Assembly: GCF_001275385.1 (NCBI RefSeq)
Contig: NZ_LGIW01000015.1
Location: 2,046,001 to 2,110,000, forward strand
Source of the DNA: Exiguobacterium sp. BMC-KP
Lineage (GTDB): Bacteria > Bacillota > Bacilli > Exiguobacteriales > Exiguobacteriaceae
DNA: 64,000 nt
Direction of reading: 5' to 3'
Shown: in pieces, positions 49,010-57,187 of the stretch
Position numbering within the stretch: position 1 is the first letter of the stretch
Layout of the letters: every line of letters starts with the position of its first letter
Program-made: the position numbers and the translations under genes
The notes under the pieces: model-generated
Database searches by the model: none
Told to the model about the DNA's origin: nothing
Seen by the model: only the letters and a program-made list of their open reading frames with translations

Positions 49010-50034
49010 GGCGTCTCCTCCTTTCGGATATACGTCAGATGAAGATCCGGTCCAACCGTTTCGATCTGATCGATTTGAAAACGATCTTCGATATCGTGTT
49101 GACCGGTCCACGCCTCCCCTTCAAAAATCGATGGTGCCTGGTAAACTTCGATTCGGTCGACAAGATCTGCTTCAAAGAACGCTGCTTGGATCGTTGGTCC
49201 ACCTTCAATCAAAATGCTCCGGATATCTTGTTCGTATAACCGCTTTAAAATCGCTTCCGGCGTCTCATACTCACCGACTAGAACGGTCACTTGATCGTGA
49301 CTAATGCGCGGTACACTCGTTAGCCAATAGGTTGGATTTTTACCATCCTGGAAGACTTGTGCCGTCTCCGGAACCCGACCACGACGGTCAACGATCACTC
49401 GAATCGGTTCGATTCCCATTTCGGTACGTAATGTCAGTGCCGGATCATCGACGAGCACTGTCTCACTTCCAACGAGAATCGCATCATGGCGACCACGCAT
49501 GGCGCGACCATGTGTCCGCGCCTGTTCTGATGTGATCCAGCGCTGTTCACCCGTCGCAGCGATCCCGTTCATCGTCTGAGCGATTTTGACGGTCACGGTC
49601 GGACGTTTTCGTTCGATCGTTTTCCAGAACGTGTCGTACAGTGCTTCCGCTTCGCGTCGTAATAATCCGACCTCAACTTCGACACCAGCATCCTGGAGCC
49701 GCTTAATTCCTGAACCAGCGACGATCGCATGTTTGTCTTCCGTAGCGACGAAGACACGTTTGATTCCTGCTTGCAGAATCGCTTCCGTACATGGCGGTGT
49801 CTTGCCATGGTGATTACATGGCTCGAGCGTCACATAAAGATCAGCGCCACGAGCAGCTTCTCCTGCCATCCGTAGGGCTTCGACTTCCGCATGTGGACCA
49901 CCGGCAAATCGGTGTGCACCAAAACCGAGAATACGCCCTTGTTTGACGATGACACAGCCGACACTTGGATTCGGACTTGTTTGTCCGTTTAACATCTGTG
50001 CTAATTGCATGGCATAACTCATCATCTGTGACAT
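48994..50034 (-). CDS. ribD: Bifunctional riboflavin deaminase-reductase RibD
   Basis: A 346-residue enzyme carrying two early steps of the pathway. The N-terminal deaminase has HAEVEAL and PCNHHGKTPPC, which bind zinc; the C-terminal reductase has GSETVLVDDPALTLR and LIEGGPTIQAAFF. The start at 50034 (MSQMMSYAMQLAQML) follows AAAGGAG; a TTG 18 bases earlier would lie within that region. It is the first gene of the operon, 20 bases after the riboswitch-controlled terminator. Confidence 0.95.
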   Translation of the reverse strand: MSQMMSYAMQLAQMLNGQTSPNPSVGCVIVKQGRILGFGAHRFAGGPHAEVEALRMAGEAARGADLYVTLEPCNHHGKTPPCTEAILQAGIKRVFVATEDKHAIVAGSGIKRLQDAGVEVEVGLLRREAEALYDTFWKTIERKRPTVTVKIAQTMNGIAATGEQRWITSEQARTHGRAMRGRHDAILVGSETVLVDDPALTLRTEMGIEPIRVIVDRRGRVPETAQVFQDGKNPTYWLTSVPRISHDQVTVLVGEYETPEAILKRLYEQDIRSILIEGGPTIQAAFFEADLVDRIEVYQAPSIFEGEAWTGQHDIEDRFQIDQIETVGPDLHLTYIRKEETPCSPD

Positions 50035-50054
50035 CGCGTTCACTCCTTTCAAAT

Positions 50055-50085
50055 GAAAAAAGACGCCCCTTGAAAAGGGGCGTCT
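50055..50085 (-). terminator. Attenuator terminator before ribD
   Basis: An 11-bp GC-rich stem (50075-50085 with 50061-50071) is followed by six T on the minus strand, immediately before the ribD ribosome binding site. With the FMN aptamer upstream it forms an attenuation switch. Confidence 0.88.
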
Positions 50086-50196
50086 GTATAGAAGGGTTCA
50101 CGAAATACACGGTTCGCTTTCTGCTTTTTTGCATGCAGAAAGAGACCATCTCCTGAAAACATTTTTTCAGAAAACAGCTTGAATCGCGTCGTTTCG
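50086..50196 (-). other. Expression platform between FMN aptamer and attenuator
   Basis: About 110 bases with two further hairpins: TTTCTGC with GCAGAAA (about 50117-50142) and CTGAAAA with TTTTCAG (about 50152-50171). These may take part in the antiterminator fold. No coding capacity. Confidence 0.4.
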
Positions 50197-50333
50197 TTCT
50201 TCTCCCATCCGGACTTTACCGTCGGCCTTGGAATCTCACCAAGTCAGCCATGATGCGTACATCACAGGTCGCGGGCTCATCGATCAATCGATCGCATCAC
50301 CGCCGGTTGGGATTTTCACCCTACCCCGAAGAA
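50197..50333 (-). ncRNA. FMN riboswitch (RFN element)
   Basis: The minus strand carries the conserved RFN core: GGGGTAGGGTGAAAATCCC, ACCGGCGGTGATG, GAGCCCGCGA, GGTGAGATTCC and AAAGTCCGGATGGGAGAAG. The first helix is closed by TTCTTC with GAAGAA. FMN binding should favour the attenuator ahead of ribD and lower riboflavin synthesis. Confidence 0.95.
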
Positions 50334-50470
50334 CTGGATTATTGAGTTATACAATTTTAGCCTAGCATATCTTTTTCAAGAAAACAAAGCGGAAATGCTT
50401 CTGTCTTGTCACTTTTTTGATTTCGTTCCACTTCTGTCACCCATCGCCAATTCCTGATCGACTACATCCC

Positions 50471-50511
50471 AAAAACGACTGGAGCACTTGATATCAGTAC
50501 GTCCAGTCGTT
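50471..50511 (-). terminator. Terminator of the methionine transport operon
   Basis: A perfect 10-bp stem (50502-50511 with 50474-50483) with extra inner pairing is followed by TTT and T-rich bases on the minus strand, 10 bases after the amidohydrolase. Confidence 0.75.
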
Positions 50512-50520
50512 ATTTTTTAC

Positions 50521-51726
50521 TTACAAATAGCCGTTCTTCCGGTCATGGAATTCTTGGGCAATCGCCCCGCGCGTCCGTTCATCGGCAAGGACACGAAGTG
50601 CTGTTCGAGCAAGGATTTTCGCTCCTGCAATCAATGCCTCATCCCCTGCTTCTGAACGAGCCGCTTCTTTGAACGCTTCCGTATGGGCAACGAGATCGTC
50701 TGGTCCAATCTTGATGTACGGATGGATCGTTGGGATGACTTGACTGATGTTGCCAGCGTCCGTCGATCCGAGACCTGGTCGTTCGTCGAGGTGCACGACT
50801 TGGCCAAGCGCTTCTGCTTCTTCTTGGAAGAGACGATCAAACGTCCGGTTGAAGACGAGGTTGTCGACTTCATTTTGGAACGCGATGACGTCAAGCGTCG
50901 CCCCAGTCGCAAGTGCCGCACCTTGTGCGACCGCTTTGACTTTCTCCGTGACGGCATTGAGTCGTTCCCGTGTCGTCGCCCGGATGAAGAAACGTGCTTT
51001 TGCATATTCTGGAATGATATTCGGTGCATCGCCGCCATGGGTGATGATCCCGTGGATCCGGACATCGTCCGGCAATTGTTGCCGCAGAGCATTGATCCCA
51101 TTAAAAAGCTGGATGACCGCATCGAGTGCGTTGATCCCTTCTTCCGGTGACGCCGCTGCGTGCGCCGGACGACCGGTAAAAGCAAAATCGAGTGGATCGA
51201 CCGCAAGGGAAGAACCGGTGATCCGCGTTTGTCCCGACGGATGAACCATCAAGGCTGCATCGATCCCTTCAAGCAACTGATGTTTGACGAAACTGCCTTT
51301 CGCACTGCCGTTTGGTCCCCCTTCTTCAGCCGGAGTCCCGAGGACGACGACACCCCCACCGACTTCATCGAGTACTTTACTGAGCGCAATCGCTGCTGCG
51401 ACACTCGTCGTTCCGATGATGTTGTGCCCACATGCATGACCGATGCCTGGCAACGCATCATATTCGGCTAGAAAAGCAATCGTCGCACCTGGTCGGTCAC
51501 TCGACTTTTTCGCAAAGAACGCTGTCTCGTGCCCAGCGACGCCAAGTTCTACCGTAAAGCCTTCAGCCGTCAGGCGTTCTGCATGTAGTCGCGAAGCAAA
51601 GAATTCTTCGTTACCGATTTCCGGTGTCGCATGAATCCGGTGACTCGTCTCAAGATAGGATTCCCGTTTTTGTTCGATGTCCTGTTCAATCGTCTCTACC
51701 CATGTCGTGCGTACTGGTGTCGTCAT
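50521..51726 (-). CDS. M20-family metallo-amidohydrolase in the methionine transport operon
   Basis: A 401-residue zinc or manganese hydrolase of the M20/M40 type that removes acyl or amino-acyl groups. Metal ligands are in HACGHNIIG, the general-base Glu in PAEEGGPNGSAKG, and VHPSG. It resembles AbgB- and YxeP-like amidohydrolases. The ATG at 51726 (MTTPVRTTWVE) follows AAAAGGAG. It lies 22 bases after metQ and under the same SAM riboswitch, so an N-acylated or dipeptidic sulphur amino acid is a reasonable substrate, by inference. Confidence 0.87.
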   Translation of the reverse strand: MTTPVRTTWVETIEQDIEQKRESYLETSHRIHATPEIGNEEFFASRLHAERLTAEGFTVELGVAGHETAFFAKKSSDRPGATIAFLAEYDALPGIGHACGHNIIGTTSVAAAIALSKVLDEVGGGVVVLGTPAEEGGPNGSAKGSFVKHQLLEGIDAALMVHPSGQTRITGSSLAVDPLDFAFTGRPAHAAASPEEGINALDAVIQLFNGINALRQQLPDDVRIHGIITHGGDAPNIIPEYAKARFFIRATTRERLNAVTEKVKAVAQGAALATGATLDVIAFQNEVDNLVFNRTFDRLFQEEAEALGQVVHLDERPGLGSTDAGNISQVIPTIHPYIKIGPDDLVAHTEAFKEAARSEAGDEALIAGAKILARTALRVLADERTRGAIAQEFHDRKNGYL

Positions 51727-51748
51727 ACTGTCCACTCTCCTTTTGAAT

Positions 51749-52567
51749 TTATTCGCCGATGTCACTTAGTGGAACGAACGTCGGGATTGAGCTGCCTTTA
51801 TACTCTTTTTTAATGAAAGCCGCGACATCTTTTTGTTGGTAAAGCGACGCGATCTTTTTCAGTTCTTTTTTGTTCTTGTCTTCCGTCCGTGTTGCAATGA
51901 TATTGATGTATGGTTTGGCTGTTTCGTTCTCATGGACAATCGAGTCCTTGATCGGATTGAGTCCTGCGTCAACAGCAATACCGTTATTAATGATCGACGC
52001 AGCGACGTCCGGTAAGACGCGCGGTGTTTGCCCCGCAACGATTGGGACGATTTTCAGTTTCTTCGGATTTTCGACGATCTTATCGACTGAACCATTGCCG
52101 TCAAAGTCGTCCGGCAACTTGATTAGACCTGCTTCTTGCAGTAATAAGAGGGCGCGTCCCATGTTTGTTGCTTCGTTCGGAACAGCGATTTTGCCACCGA
52201 CTGGAATGTCTTTGACGTCCTTGTATTTATCTGAGTAAATGCCCATCGGTGCAATGACAGTCGTTGCGATCGGTGACAGCTTCAACTTATGTTCCTTCTT
52301 GAATGCGTTGAAGTAAGAAATCGTCTGGAAAGCATTGGCGTCGATCTCGCCCTCAGCCAGTGCCATGTTTGGCTGGACATAATCAGAGAACTTGACGAGC
52401 TCGATTTTGATGCCCTCCTTCTCTGCTTTTTTCGCGACGTAGTCCCAAACTTGAGTATCCGAACCGCTGACCCCGAGTTTGATCGTCTTTTCGTCTTCTC
52501 CCGATGCTGAGCACCCGGCAAATAAAATCGTCGTTAGTGTTGCTCCAATCGCTACTGCTTTTTTCAT
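51749..52567 (-). CDS. metQ: Methionine ABC transporter substrate-binding lipoprotein
   Basis: A 272-residue NlpA/MetQ-family lipoprotein that captures methionine outside the membrane. The lipobox is ILFAGC with Cys near residue 19. Family stretches are LVKFSDYVQPNMALAEGEID, NAFQTISYFNAFK and VAVPNEATNMGRAL-like residues. It is the third gene of metN-metI-metQ. A SAM riboswitch upstream of metN supports methionine rather than another ligand. Confidence 0.93.
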   Translation of the reverse strand: MKKAVAIGATLTTILFAGCSASGEDEKTIKLGVSGSDTQVWDYVAKKAEKEGIKIELVKFSDYVQPNMALAEGEIDANAFQTISYFNAFKKEHKLKLSPIATTVIAPMGIYSDKYKDVKDIPVGGKIAVPNEATNMGRALLLLQEAGLIKLPDDFDGNGSVDKIVENPKKLKIVPIVAGQTPRVLPDVAASIINNGIAVDAGLNPIKDSIVHENETAKPYINIIATRTEDKNKKELKKIASLYQQKDVAAFIKKEYKGSSIPTFVPLSDIGE

Positions 52568-52586
52568 GGCTGAATCGCTCCCTTGA

Positions 52587-53237
52587 TTAATGTCTTCTAA
52601 TTTTTCGTGCGACGATGTTACCTGTCGTCTGTAAGCCTTGAACTAAGATGACGAGAATCCCGACCGTGATGATCATGACTTTCGTGTCGAATCGTTGATA
52701 ACCATACGTGATTGCTAAATCGCCCAGTCCACCGCCACCGATCGCGCCTGCCATCGCTGACGCCCCGATCAACCCAACCGTCGCGATCGTTAAGTTAAGA
52801 ACGAGTGAACCGAGTGCTTCCGGTAAAAGGAAGCGGAAAATCGTTTGGAATGGCGTCGCGCCCATTGCTTCTGCTGCCTCAAGGACACCTTTATCGACTT
52901 CAAGCAAGGAACTTTCGATCAGCCGTGCCATGTACGGTGCGGCGTAAAAGACGAGTGGGACGATGGCGGCTTCGGTTCCGATCGACGTCTGAACGATCAA
53001 CCGTGTCAATGGGATGATCGCGACGAGTAAGATGATGAACGGAATCGAGCGGAAGATATTAACGATGCTATTGAAGAACGTGAATAGCGGGACGTTCTCA
53101 AGTAATGCGCCTTTTCGTGTGACGACGAGCAAGATGCCAAGCGGTAAGCCGATCAAGGTCGAGAATAAGAGTGAGACGGATACCATCGTCATCGTTTGCA
53201 AAAATGCTGTCCAGATATCACTGTAATTAACTAGCAT
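52587..53237 (-). CDS. metI: Methionine ABC transporter permease
   Basis: A 216-residue permease with five or so membrane helices (MetI/MetP). The ABC inner-membrane EAA loop is LEAAEAMGATPFQTIFRFLL. It overlaps metN by 11 bases, so both are translated together, and lies 19 bases before metQ. Family length is normal. Confidence 0.94.
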   Translation of the reverse strand: MLVNYSDIWTAFLQTMTMVSVSLLFSTLIGLPLGILLVVTRKGALLENVPLFTFFNSIVNIFRSIPFIILLVAIIPLTRLIVQTSIGTEAAIVPLVFYAAPYMARLIESSLLEVDKGVLEAAEAMGATPFQTIFRFLLPEALGSLVLNLTIATVGLIGASAMAGAIGGGGLGDLAITYGYQRFDTKVMIITVGILVILVQGLQTTGNIVARKIRRH

Positions 53238-54255
53238 CAGCTAGCACCTCCTCGACCGTCACTTGTGCTTGATCAATGTACTGTAAGGCTCGTTTCACTT
53301 CAGTCGCTTCACCAATTAATTCAACGAGCAAAGTGCCGAACGGCGTCTCCTGCAACTCCGTGATGCTACCGTGCAAAATGTTGACATCAACATCAAAACG
53401 TTTCGCAACTTGTGACAAGAGCGGCTGCCCTGTGTGATGACCGAGGAAATGAATCTTATAGATTGGATTCGCATTCCGTGATTCGATCAACTGGCGAATC
53501 GATGCTGGAATCTCGTCATGCATGACGGACCGGACGAAGTTTTTCGCTGTCTCAGTCTGCGGGTTTGAAAAGACATCAAAGACTGTTCCTGACTCGATCA
53601 GCTTCCCGGCTTCGATGACGGCGACGCGGTCGCAAATCTCCCGAATGACGCCCATCTCATGGGTGATCAAAAGAATCGTGATCCCGTATTCGGCATTGAT
53701 TCGTTTCAATAATTGCAGAATATGATGTGTCGTCTGGGGATCGAGCGCTGACGTCGCTTCGTCACATAAAAGGACGGATGGTTGCGTCGCTAGTGCCCGA
53801 GCGATACCGACACGTTGCTTTTGTCCGCCGGATAATTGATCCGGATAATGATCCGCCTTGTCCGCGAGATCGACGAATTCGAGTAACTCCGTCACCCGGC
53901 GGCGAATCTCATCTTTTTTGATGCCTGCGAGAACGAGTGGCTTCGCGACATTCGTAAAGACCGTGTTCGCATTCAATAGATTGAAGTGTTGAAAGATCAT
54001 CCCGATCCGCTGTTTTGCTTGACGTAGTTTCTTCGGTGATAGTTGTGTCAAATCTTCCCCGTCGACCGTCACGGTTCCTGACGTCGGTCGTTCTAAGAGG
54101 TTGACGCAGCGGAGCAATGAACTTTTCCCGGCACCGCTAAAGCCGATGACACCGAAGATTTCGCCTTTCTCGATCGTCAGGTCGACACCGTCGAGCGCTG
54201 CGATCGTCTGATCCTTCGTGACGTACATTTTTTTGACTTGATGAAATGCAATCAT
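53227..54255 (-). CDS. metN: Methionine ABC transporter ATP-binding protein
   Basis: A 342-residue ATPase. Walker A is GFSGAGKSSLLRCVN, the signature is QLSGGQKQRVGIARAL, Walker B is VLLCDEATSALD, and the switch His is in LLITHEMG. The C-terminal ACT-like NIL domain (about 265-340) binds methionine and inhibits transport when the pool is high. The start at 54255 (MIAFHQVKKMYV) follows AAGGGGG at 8 bases. It is the first gene of the operon, just after the riboswitch terminator. Confidence 0.94.
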   Translation of the reverse strand: MIAFHQVKKMYVTKDQTIAALDGVDLTIEKGEIFGVIGFSGAGKSSLLRCVNLLERPTSGTVTVDGEDLTQLSPKKLRQAKQRIGMIFQHFNLLNANTVFTNVAKPLVLAGIKKDEIRRRVTELLEFVDLADKADHYPDQLSGGQKQRVGIARALATQPSVLLCDEATSALDPQTTHHILQLLKRINAEYGITILLITHEMGVIREICDRVAVIEAGKLIESGTVFDVFSNPQTETAKNFVRSVMHDEIPASIRQLIESRNANPIYKIHFLGHHTGQPLLSQVAKRFDVDVNILHGSITELQETPFGTLLVELIGEATEVKRALQYIDQAQVTVEEVLADAS

Positions 54256-54278
54256 TCCGTTTTCCCCCTTCATTCAAC

Positions 54279-54314
54279 AAAAAAAGGTCCCTTCTTGAGA
54301 AACAAGAAGAGACC
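54279..54314 (-). terminator. Attenuator terminator before metN
   Basis: A 12-bp stem with one mismatch (54303-54314 with 54286-54297) and a 5-base loop has seven T following on the minus strand. It is the expression platform of the SAM riboswitch. Confidence 0.88.
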
Positions 54315-54344
54315 TGGATCCGCACAGTGGCAGAATCCACTCCA

Positions 54345-54444
54345 CTCATCTCTCAGACATTTGTCTGATGGAATTGGCACAGTGCTCATAATGAGTCTGT
54401 TGCCGAGGTTTCGCAGGGCCAGTCCCTCCACCTCTCTGGATAAG
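54345..54444 (-). ncRNA. SAM-I riboswitch (S-box) of the metNIQ operon
   Basis: The minus strand shows the S-box core: CTTATCCAGAGAGGTGGAGG, GACTGGCCCTGCGAAACC, CGGCAACA, GTGCCAATTCC and GATGAG, whose ends pair as helix P1. High SAM should fold the aptamer and allow the metN terminator to form. Confidence 0.95.
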
Positions 54445-54508
54445 TATTGCGGTATGAAATTCGTATGTGTGTTGTTGCGTTGTTGCTTATGTCGTAAAAC
54501 TAATTTTT

Positions 54509-54537
54509 ACATTACGGGTCGAACCTTTAAAAGTCAA
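54509..54537 (-). promoter_or_regulatory. Promoter of the metNIQ operon
   Basis: On the minus strand TTGACT (54532-54537) and TAATGT (54509-54514) have a 17-base spacer, about 65 bases ahead of the aptamer. Confidence 0.6.
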
Positions 54538-54606
54538 CCAACTTTTCAAAAATAATCCATTTGGCGCATATCGATTGATTGACAAGTTATGGATTAGCTT
54601 AAAGAA

Positions 54607-54620
54607 CGAATCATGATTCG
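54607..54620. repeat. Perfect 14-bp palindrome between the two SAM-controlled promoters
   Basis: CGAATCATGATTCG reads identically on both strands. It lies just upstream of the -35 of the hydrolase promoter and may be an operator for an unknown regulator. Confidence 0.45.
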
Positions 54621-54631
54621 TCAAGAACGAT

Positions 54632-54661
54632 TTGACAAGTCATTTTCGAACGTGCTACCAT
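54632..54661 (+). promoter_or_regulatory. Promoter of the SAM-controlled hydrolase
   Basis: TTGACA (54632-54637) and TACCAT (54656-54661) are 18 bases apart. The transcript would begin about 30 bases before the aptamer. A second TTGACA lies at 54579-54584. Confidence 0.5.
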
Positions 54662-54698
54662 CGTTTCAATGATTAATCCGACAATTCCAATATGATAT

Positions 54699-54793
54699 TT
54701 ATCAAGAGTGAACGAGAGACCTGGCTCTATGACTTCACGGCAACCTGCAATCTGTAAGGTGCTCCGACCAGCAAAGCGCGGCTTTGGATGATA
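54699..54793 (+). ncRNA. SAM-I-class riboswitch upstream of an alpha/beta hydrolase gene
   Basis: The plus strand folds as an S-box: P1 TTATC with GATGA; P2 GTGAA with TTCAC around a kink-turn (CGAGAGACCTGGCTCTATGA); CGGCAACC; P3 ACCT with AGGT; GGTGCTCCGACC (the GGTGC-AATTCC region); and P4 CAAAGC with GGCTTTG. The core differs from the metN copy but every helix is present. It is followed by a terminator, so SAM should switch the gene off. Confidence 0.85.
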
Positions 54794-54798
54794 CGGTG

Positions 54799-54840
54799 AA
54801 AAACTCGTGGGCGTCCAAGCAGTGACGTCGACGAGTTTTT
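54799..54840 (+). terminator. Attenuator terminator of the hydrolase gene
   Basis: A perfect 10-bp outer stem (54799-54808 with 54831-54840) with an inner GCGTC/GACGT pairing ends in a long T run, 24 bases before the start codon. Confidence 0.85.
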
Positions 54841-54864
54841 TTCATGAATGGAGGAAAAATAGTA

Positions 54865-55623
54865 ATGATGAACTATCCTGTATTGACTGGTGCTGAAGCA
54901 TTTTATCTTCAAGGTGGATCGATCGGAATCCTGCTCTGTCATGGTTTTAACGCGACTCCTCAAAGTGTTCGGGACGTCGGTGAGGCATTTGCTGCTGAAG
55001 GTTTTACCGTCTATGCGCCGCGTTTGCGTGGTCACGGAACGAACGTCCGCGAGTTCGAACAATCGACTGCACGATGTTGGAAACAAAGCCTGCAAGACGG
55101 TTATTCACGTTTACAAGAAACATGCGACCAAGTTTTTGTCATCGGTCAATCGATGGGGGCGACGCTCGCGTTATCGCTCGCTGCTGACGGGATTCCGTTT
55201 GCCGGCATCATTACGATCAACGCCGCACTTTCCGTTCCGTCGTATGAAGCACTCTCGTTTGATGACGGTCCTCAGTACTTACCGGAAGGGGCACCGGATA
55301 TCAAGCGGTCCGCCTTTGAAATCATCTACGATCTCGTTCCAAGTCGTTGCGCGTTCGAACTCGTCCGCTTGATGGATGAGACGAAAGGACGCTTGGGATC
55401 GATTCTCCTTCCGACGTTGATTCTTTATTCCGCAACCGATCACGTCGTTCCACCGTCGAGTTCAGATTACTTGCACCGTCATATCGGAACGAATGATAAA
55501 CGAAGCTACTGTCTACTCAATTCATACCACGTCGCGACACTTGATCATGACCAAGATGTAATCGTCCGTGAGACGATTCGCTTTATCGAACAATCGTGTC
55601 AGTTTTCGCAAGAAACAGGATAA
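54865..55623 (+). CDS. Alpha/beta hydrolase (carboxylesterase Est30/monoglyceride lipase-like)
   Basis: A 252-residue serine hydrolase. The oxyanion region is LLCHGFNATPQS, the nucleophile is in IGQSMGATLAL, the acid in LYSATDHVVPPSS, and the His in NSYHVATLDHD, so the catalytic triad is complete. The ATG at 54865 (MMNYPVLTGAEAF) follows GGAGG 10 bases upstream; an ATG at 54844 lies in the terminator and ahead of the binding site. The gene is monocistronic and sits behind a SAM riboswitch, which ties it to methionine or SAM metabolism in a way the family does not predict. The substrate is unknown. Confidence 0.9.
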   Translation: MMNYPVLTGAEAFYLQGGSIGILLCHGFNATPQSVRDVGEAFAAEGFTVYAPRLRGHGTNVREFEQSTARCWKQSLQDGYSRLQETCDQVFVIGQSMGATLALSLAADGIPFAGIITINAALSVPSYEALSFDDGPQYLPEGAPDIKRSAFEIIYDLVPSRCAFELVRLMDETKGRLGSILLPTLILYSATDHVVPPSSSDYLHRHIGTNDKRSYCLLNSYHVATLDHDQDVIVRETIRFIEQSCQFSQETG

Positions 55624-55676
55624 ATTAAAAAGCAGCTATTCGTTTCCGGATGGAATTGAACAGCTGCTAAATCAAA

Positions 55677-55705
55677 GGACGACCGCAAACGGTCCGTCTT
55701 TTTTT
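55677..55705 (+). terminator. Terminator after the hydrolase gene
   Basis: A GC-rich stem of about 9 bp with a one-base bulge and CAAA loop is followed by seven T. A second inverted repeat (AGCAGCT with AGCTGCT, about 55632-55668) lies ahead of it. Confidence 0.75.
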
Positions 55706-56321
55706 AATTTTCTTGGTGTTGCACAGATTGAAGTGGCTTCGGCTTTCCAGGTACCTCATGGCAATGGCGACACCGTGGCTCATACGACTCTGAAGCACCG
55801 ACTAGGATGATCGGGTCATCATAGTTCGCTGGTTTTCCGTCAATCAAACGTTGTGTCCGAGAAGCCGGATCCCCACAGGAGAGACAGATTGCCTGTAGCT
55901 TCGTCACGAATTCTGCACGTGCCAGTAATTCAGGCATCTTGCCGAATGGCTCTGCCCGGAAGTCTTGATCAAGCCCTGCACAAATGACGCGTTTTCCGTC
56001 TTGTGCGAGTGCTTCGATGACTTGTACGATTTCATCATCAAAGAATTGAACTTCATCGATACCGACGATCTGTGTCTCTTCTGCTACTGCTGCGTAGAGA
56101 TCACGACTCGTCGCCATCGGAATCGCTACGACGGAATTACCAACGTGAGAGACGACATGTTCTTCGTGGTATCGGTCGTCGATCGCCGGCTTGAATACTT
56201 GAACAGGCAGTTTGCCGTACTGCGCCCGTCTGACACGACGAATCAACTCTTCCGATTTCCCGGAAAACATACTGCCACAAATTACTTCGATCCAGCCGTA
56301 CTGATTTATTACATGCATCAT
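55704..56321 (-). CDS. tdk: Thymidine kinase
   Basis: A 205-residue type II thymidine kinase for deoxynucleoside salvage. The P-loop is [16 protein letters not shown], the catalytic DEVQFF motif is [11 protein letters not shown], and two zinc CXXC pairs (CLSCGDP and CRHCHEV) form the lid anchor. The start is at the first of two adjacent ATGs (56321, 56318). In Bacillus tdk is next to rpmE and close to prfA; here dedA is inserted on one side, and the large accessory block lies on the other. Confidence 0.95.
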   Translation of the reverse strand: MMHVINQYGWIEVICGSMFSGKSEELIRRVRRAQYGKLPVQVFKPAIDDRYHEEHVVSHVGNSVVAIPMATSRDLYAAVAEETQIVGIDEVQFFDDEIVQVIEALAQDGKRVICAGLDQDFRAEPFGKMPELLARAEFVTKLQAICLSCGDPASRTQRLIDGKPANYDDPIILVGASESYEPRCRHCHEVPGKPKPLQSVQHQEN

Positions 56322-56501
56322 CGTCCGACACCGTCCTCTAAAAATAGTCACTTTAACGAGTATAGCTCGAAACGGTATTGAGAAAAAGGGTTGACTTCCG
56401 GAAATCAAAATTCATTTTTTCTTTCCCTAGAATTTTTGTCCTTTCATTCCAACGGTCCCCTATTTCCTGTACACTGAAGAAGAAGATTCTCACGAAAGAA
56501 G

Positions 56502-57152
56502 GTGTCCCCGATTCATCATCTCTTACATGACATCCTGCACCAATATGGTGCCCTTGGTCTCTCCGTTCTTCTCGCAGGTGGTATCGTGGGATTACCGGTT
56601 CCCGATGAGACCCTACTCGTTTTGTCCGGATTTTGGATGCATCAAGGTAATCTACCGCTGTTCGGTACGATTCTTGCCGCTTACGCAGGAAGTTGTATCG
56701 GTATGACGATTAGTTATTTACTCGGTTTAAAACTCGGTATGCCACTACTGCACCGCGTCGGACCGAAAATGCGTATCTCAGAAAAACATATCCTTTCCGC
56801 TGAAGCTGGATTTCGACGTTACGGAAAATCCGTTTTGATCATCGGTTACTACATACCTGGTCTCCGTCAGCTTTCTGCCTTTTTTGCAGGTGTCTCGAAA
56901 ATGCCGTTTCGCGTGTTTGCGAGTTACGCGTATACAGGTGCTTTAATCTGGATCAGCGTCTTCTTAGGTGCCGGTTATTTCGTCGGTCGTCATCTCTCGT
57001 TCCATAAAGTCGTGGATTATATCTTGGCACATCCTGAAGTTATGCCGTATCTAATTGGGATCGCTGGTGGAATCGCCTTCTCATTTGTCTTGAAGACATA
57101 TCTCGCTTACCGTTCACAATTCAGTCTATACAAAAACAGCCTGCTTCCGTAA
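56502..57152 (+). CDS. DedA-family membrane protein
   Basis: A 216-residue protein with about five hydrophobic helices and the DedA motifs GLPVPDETLLVLSGF, GMTISYLLGLKLGMPLL and YYIPGLRQLSAFFAG. DedA proteins act as lipid carrier flippases (for example undecaprenyl phosphate) and influence proton balance and antibiotic tolerance. The first credible start is the GTG at 56502; its own binding site is poor, and AAGAAGGTG is better placed for an ATT at 56511. The gene opposes tdk and rpmE in direction, so it interrupts the usual order. Confidence 0.87.
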   Translation: MSPIHHLLHDILHQYGALGLSVLLAGGIVGLPVPDETLLVLSGFWMHQGNLPLFGTILAAYAGSCIGMTISYLLGLKLGMPLLHRVGPKMRISEKHILSAEAGFRRYGKSVLIIGYYIPGLRQLSAFFAGVSKMPFRVFASYAYTGALIWISVFLGAGYFVGRHLSFHKVVDYILAHPEVMPYLIGIAGGIAFSFVLKTYLAYRSQFSLYKNSLLP

Positions 57153-57170
57153 TGGAGGCAGGCTGTTTTT
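57132..57170. terminator. Bidirectional terminator between dedA and rpmE
   Basis: A 17-bp stem with one mismatch (57132-57148 with 57154-57170) has A and T flanks. It overlaps the end of dedA and serves both convergent genes. Confidence 0.9.
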
Positions 57171-57187
57171 TAAGAACCGACAAGTCA

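Noticed and set aside
48705-49304. 199-codon open frame antisense to ribE and ribD
   Set aside because: It overlaps two certain genes, has no ribosome binding site and no recognisable motif.
50631-51206. 191-codon frame within the amidohydrolase
   Set aside because: Same-strand shifted frame of a certain gene, with a Ser/Arg-rich composition typical of a shadow.
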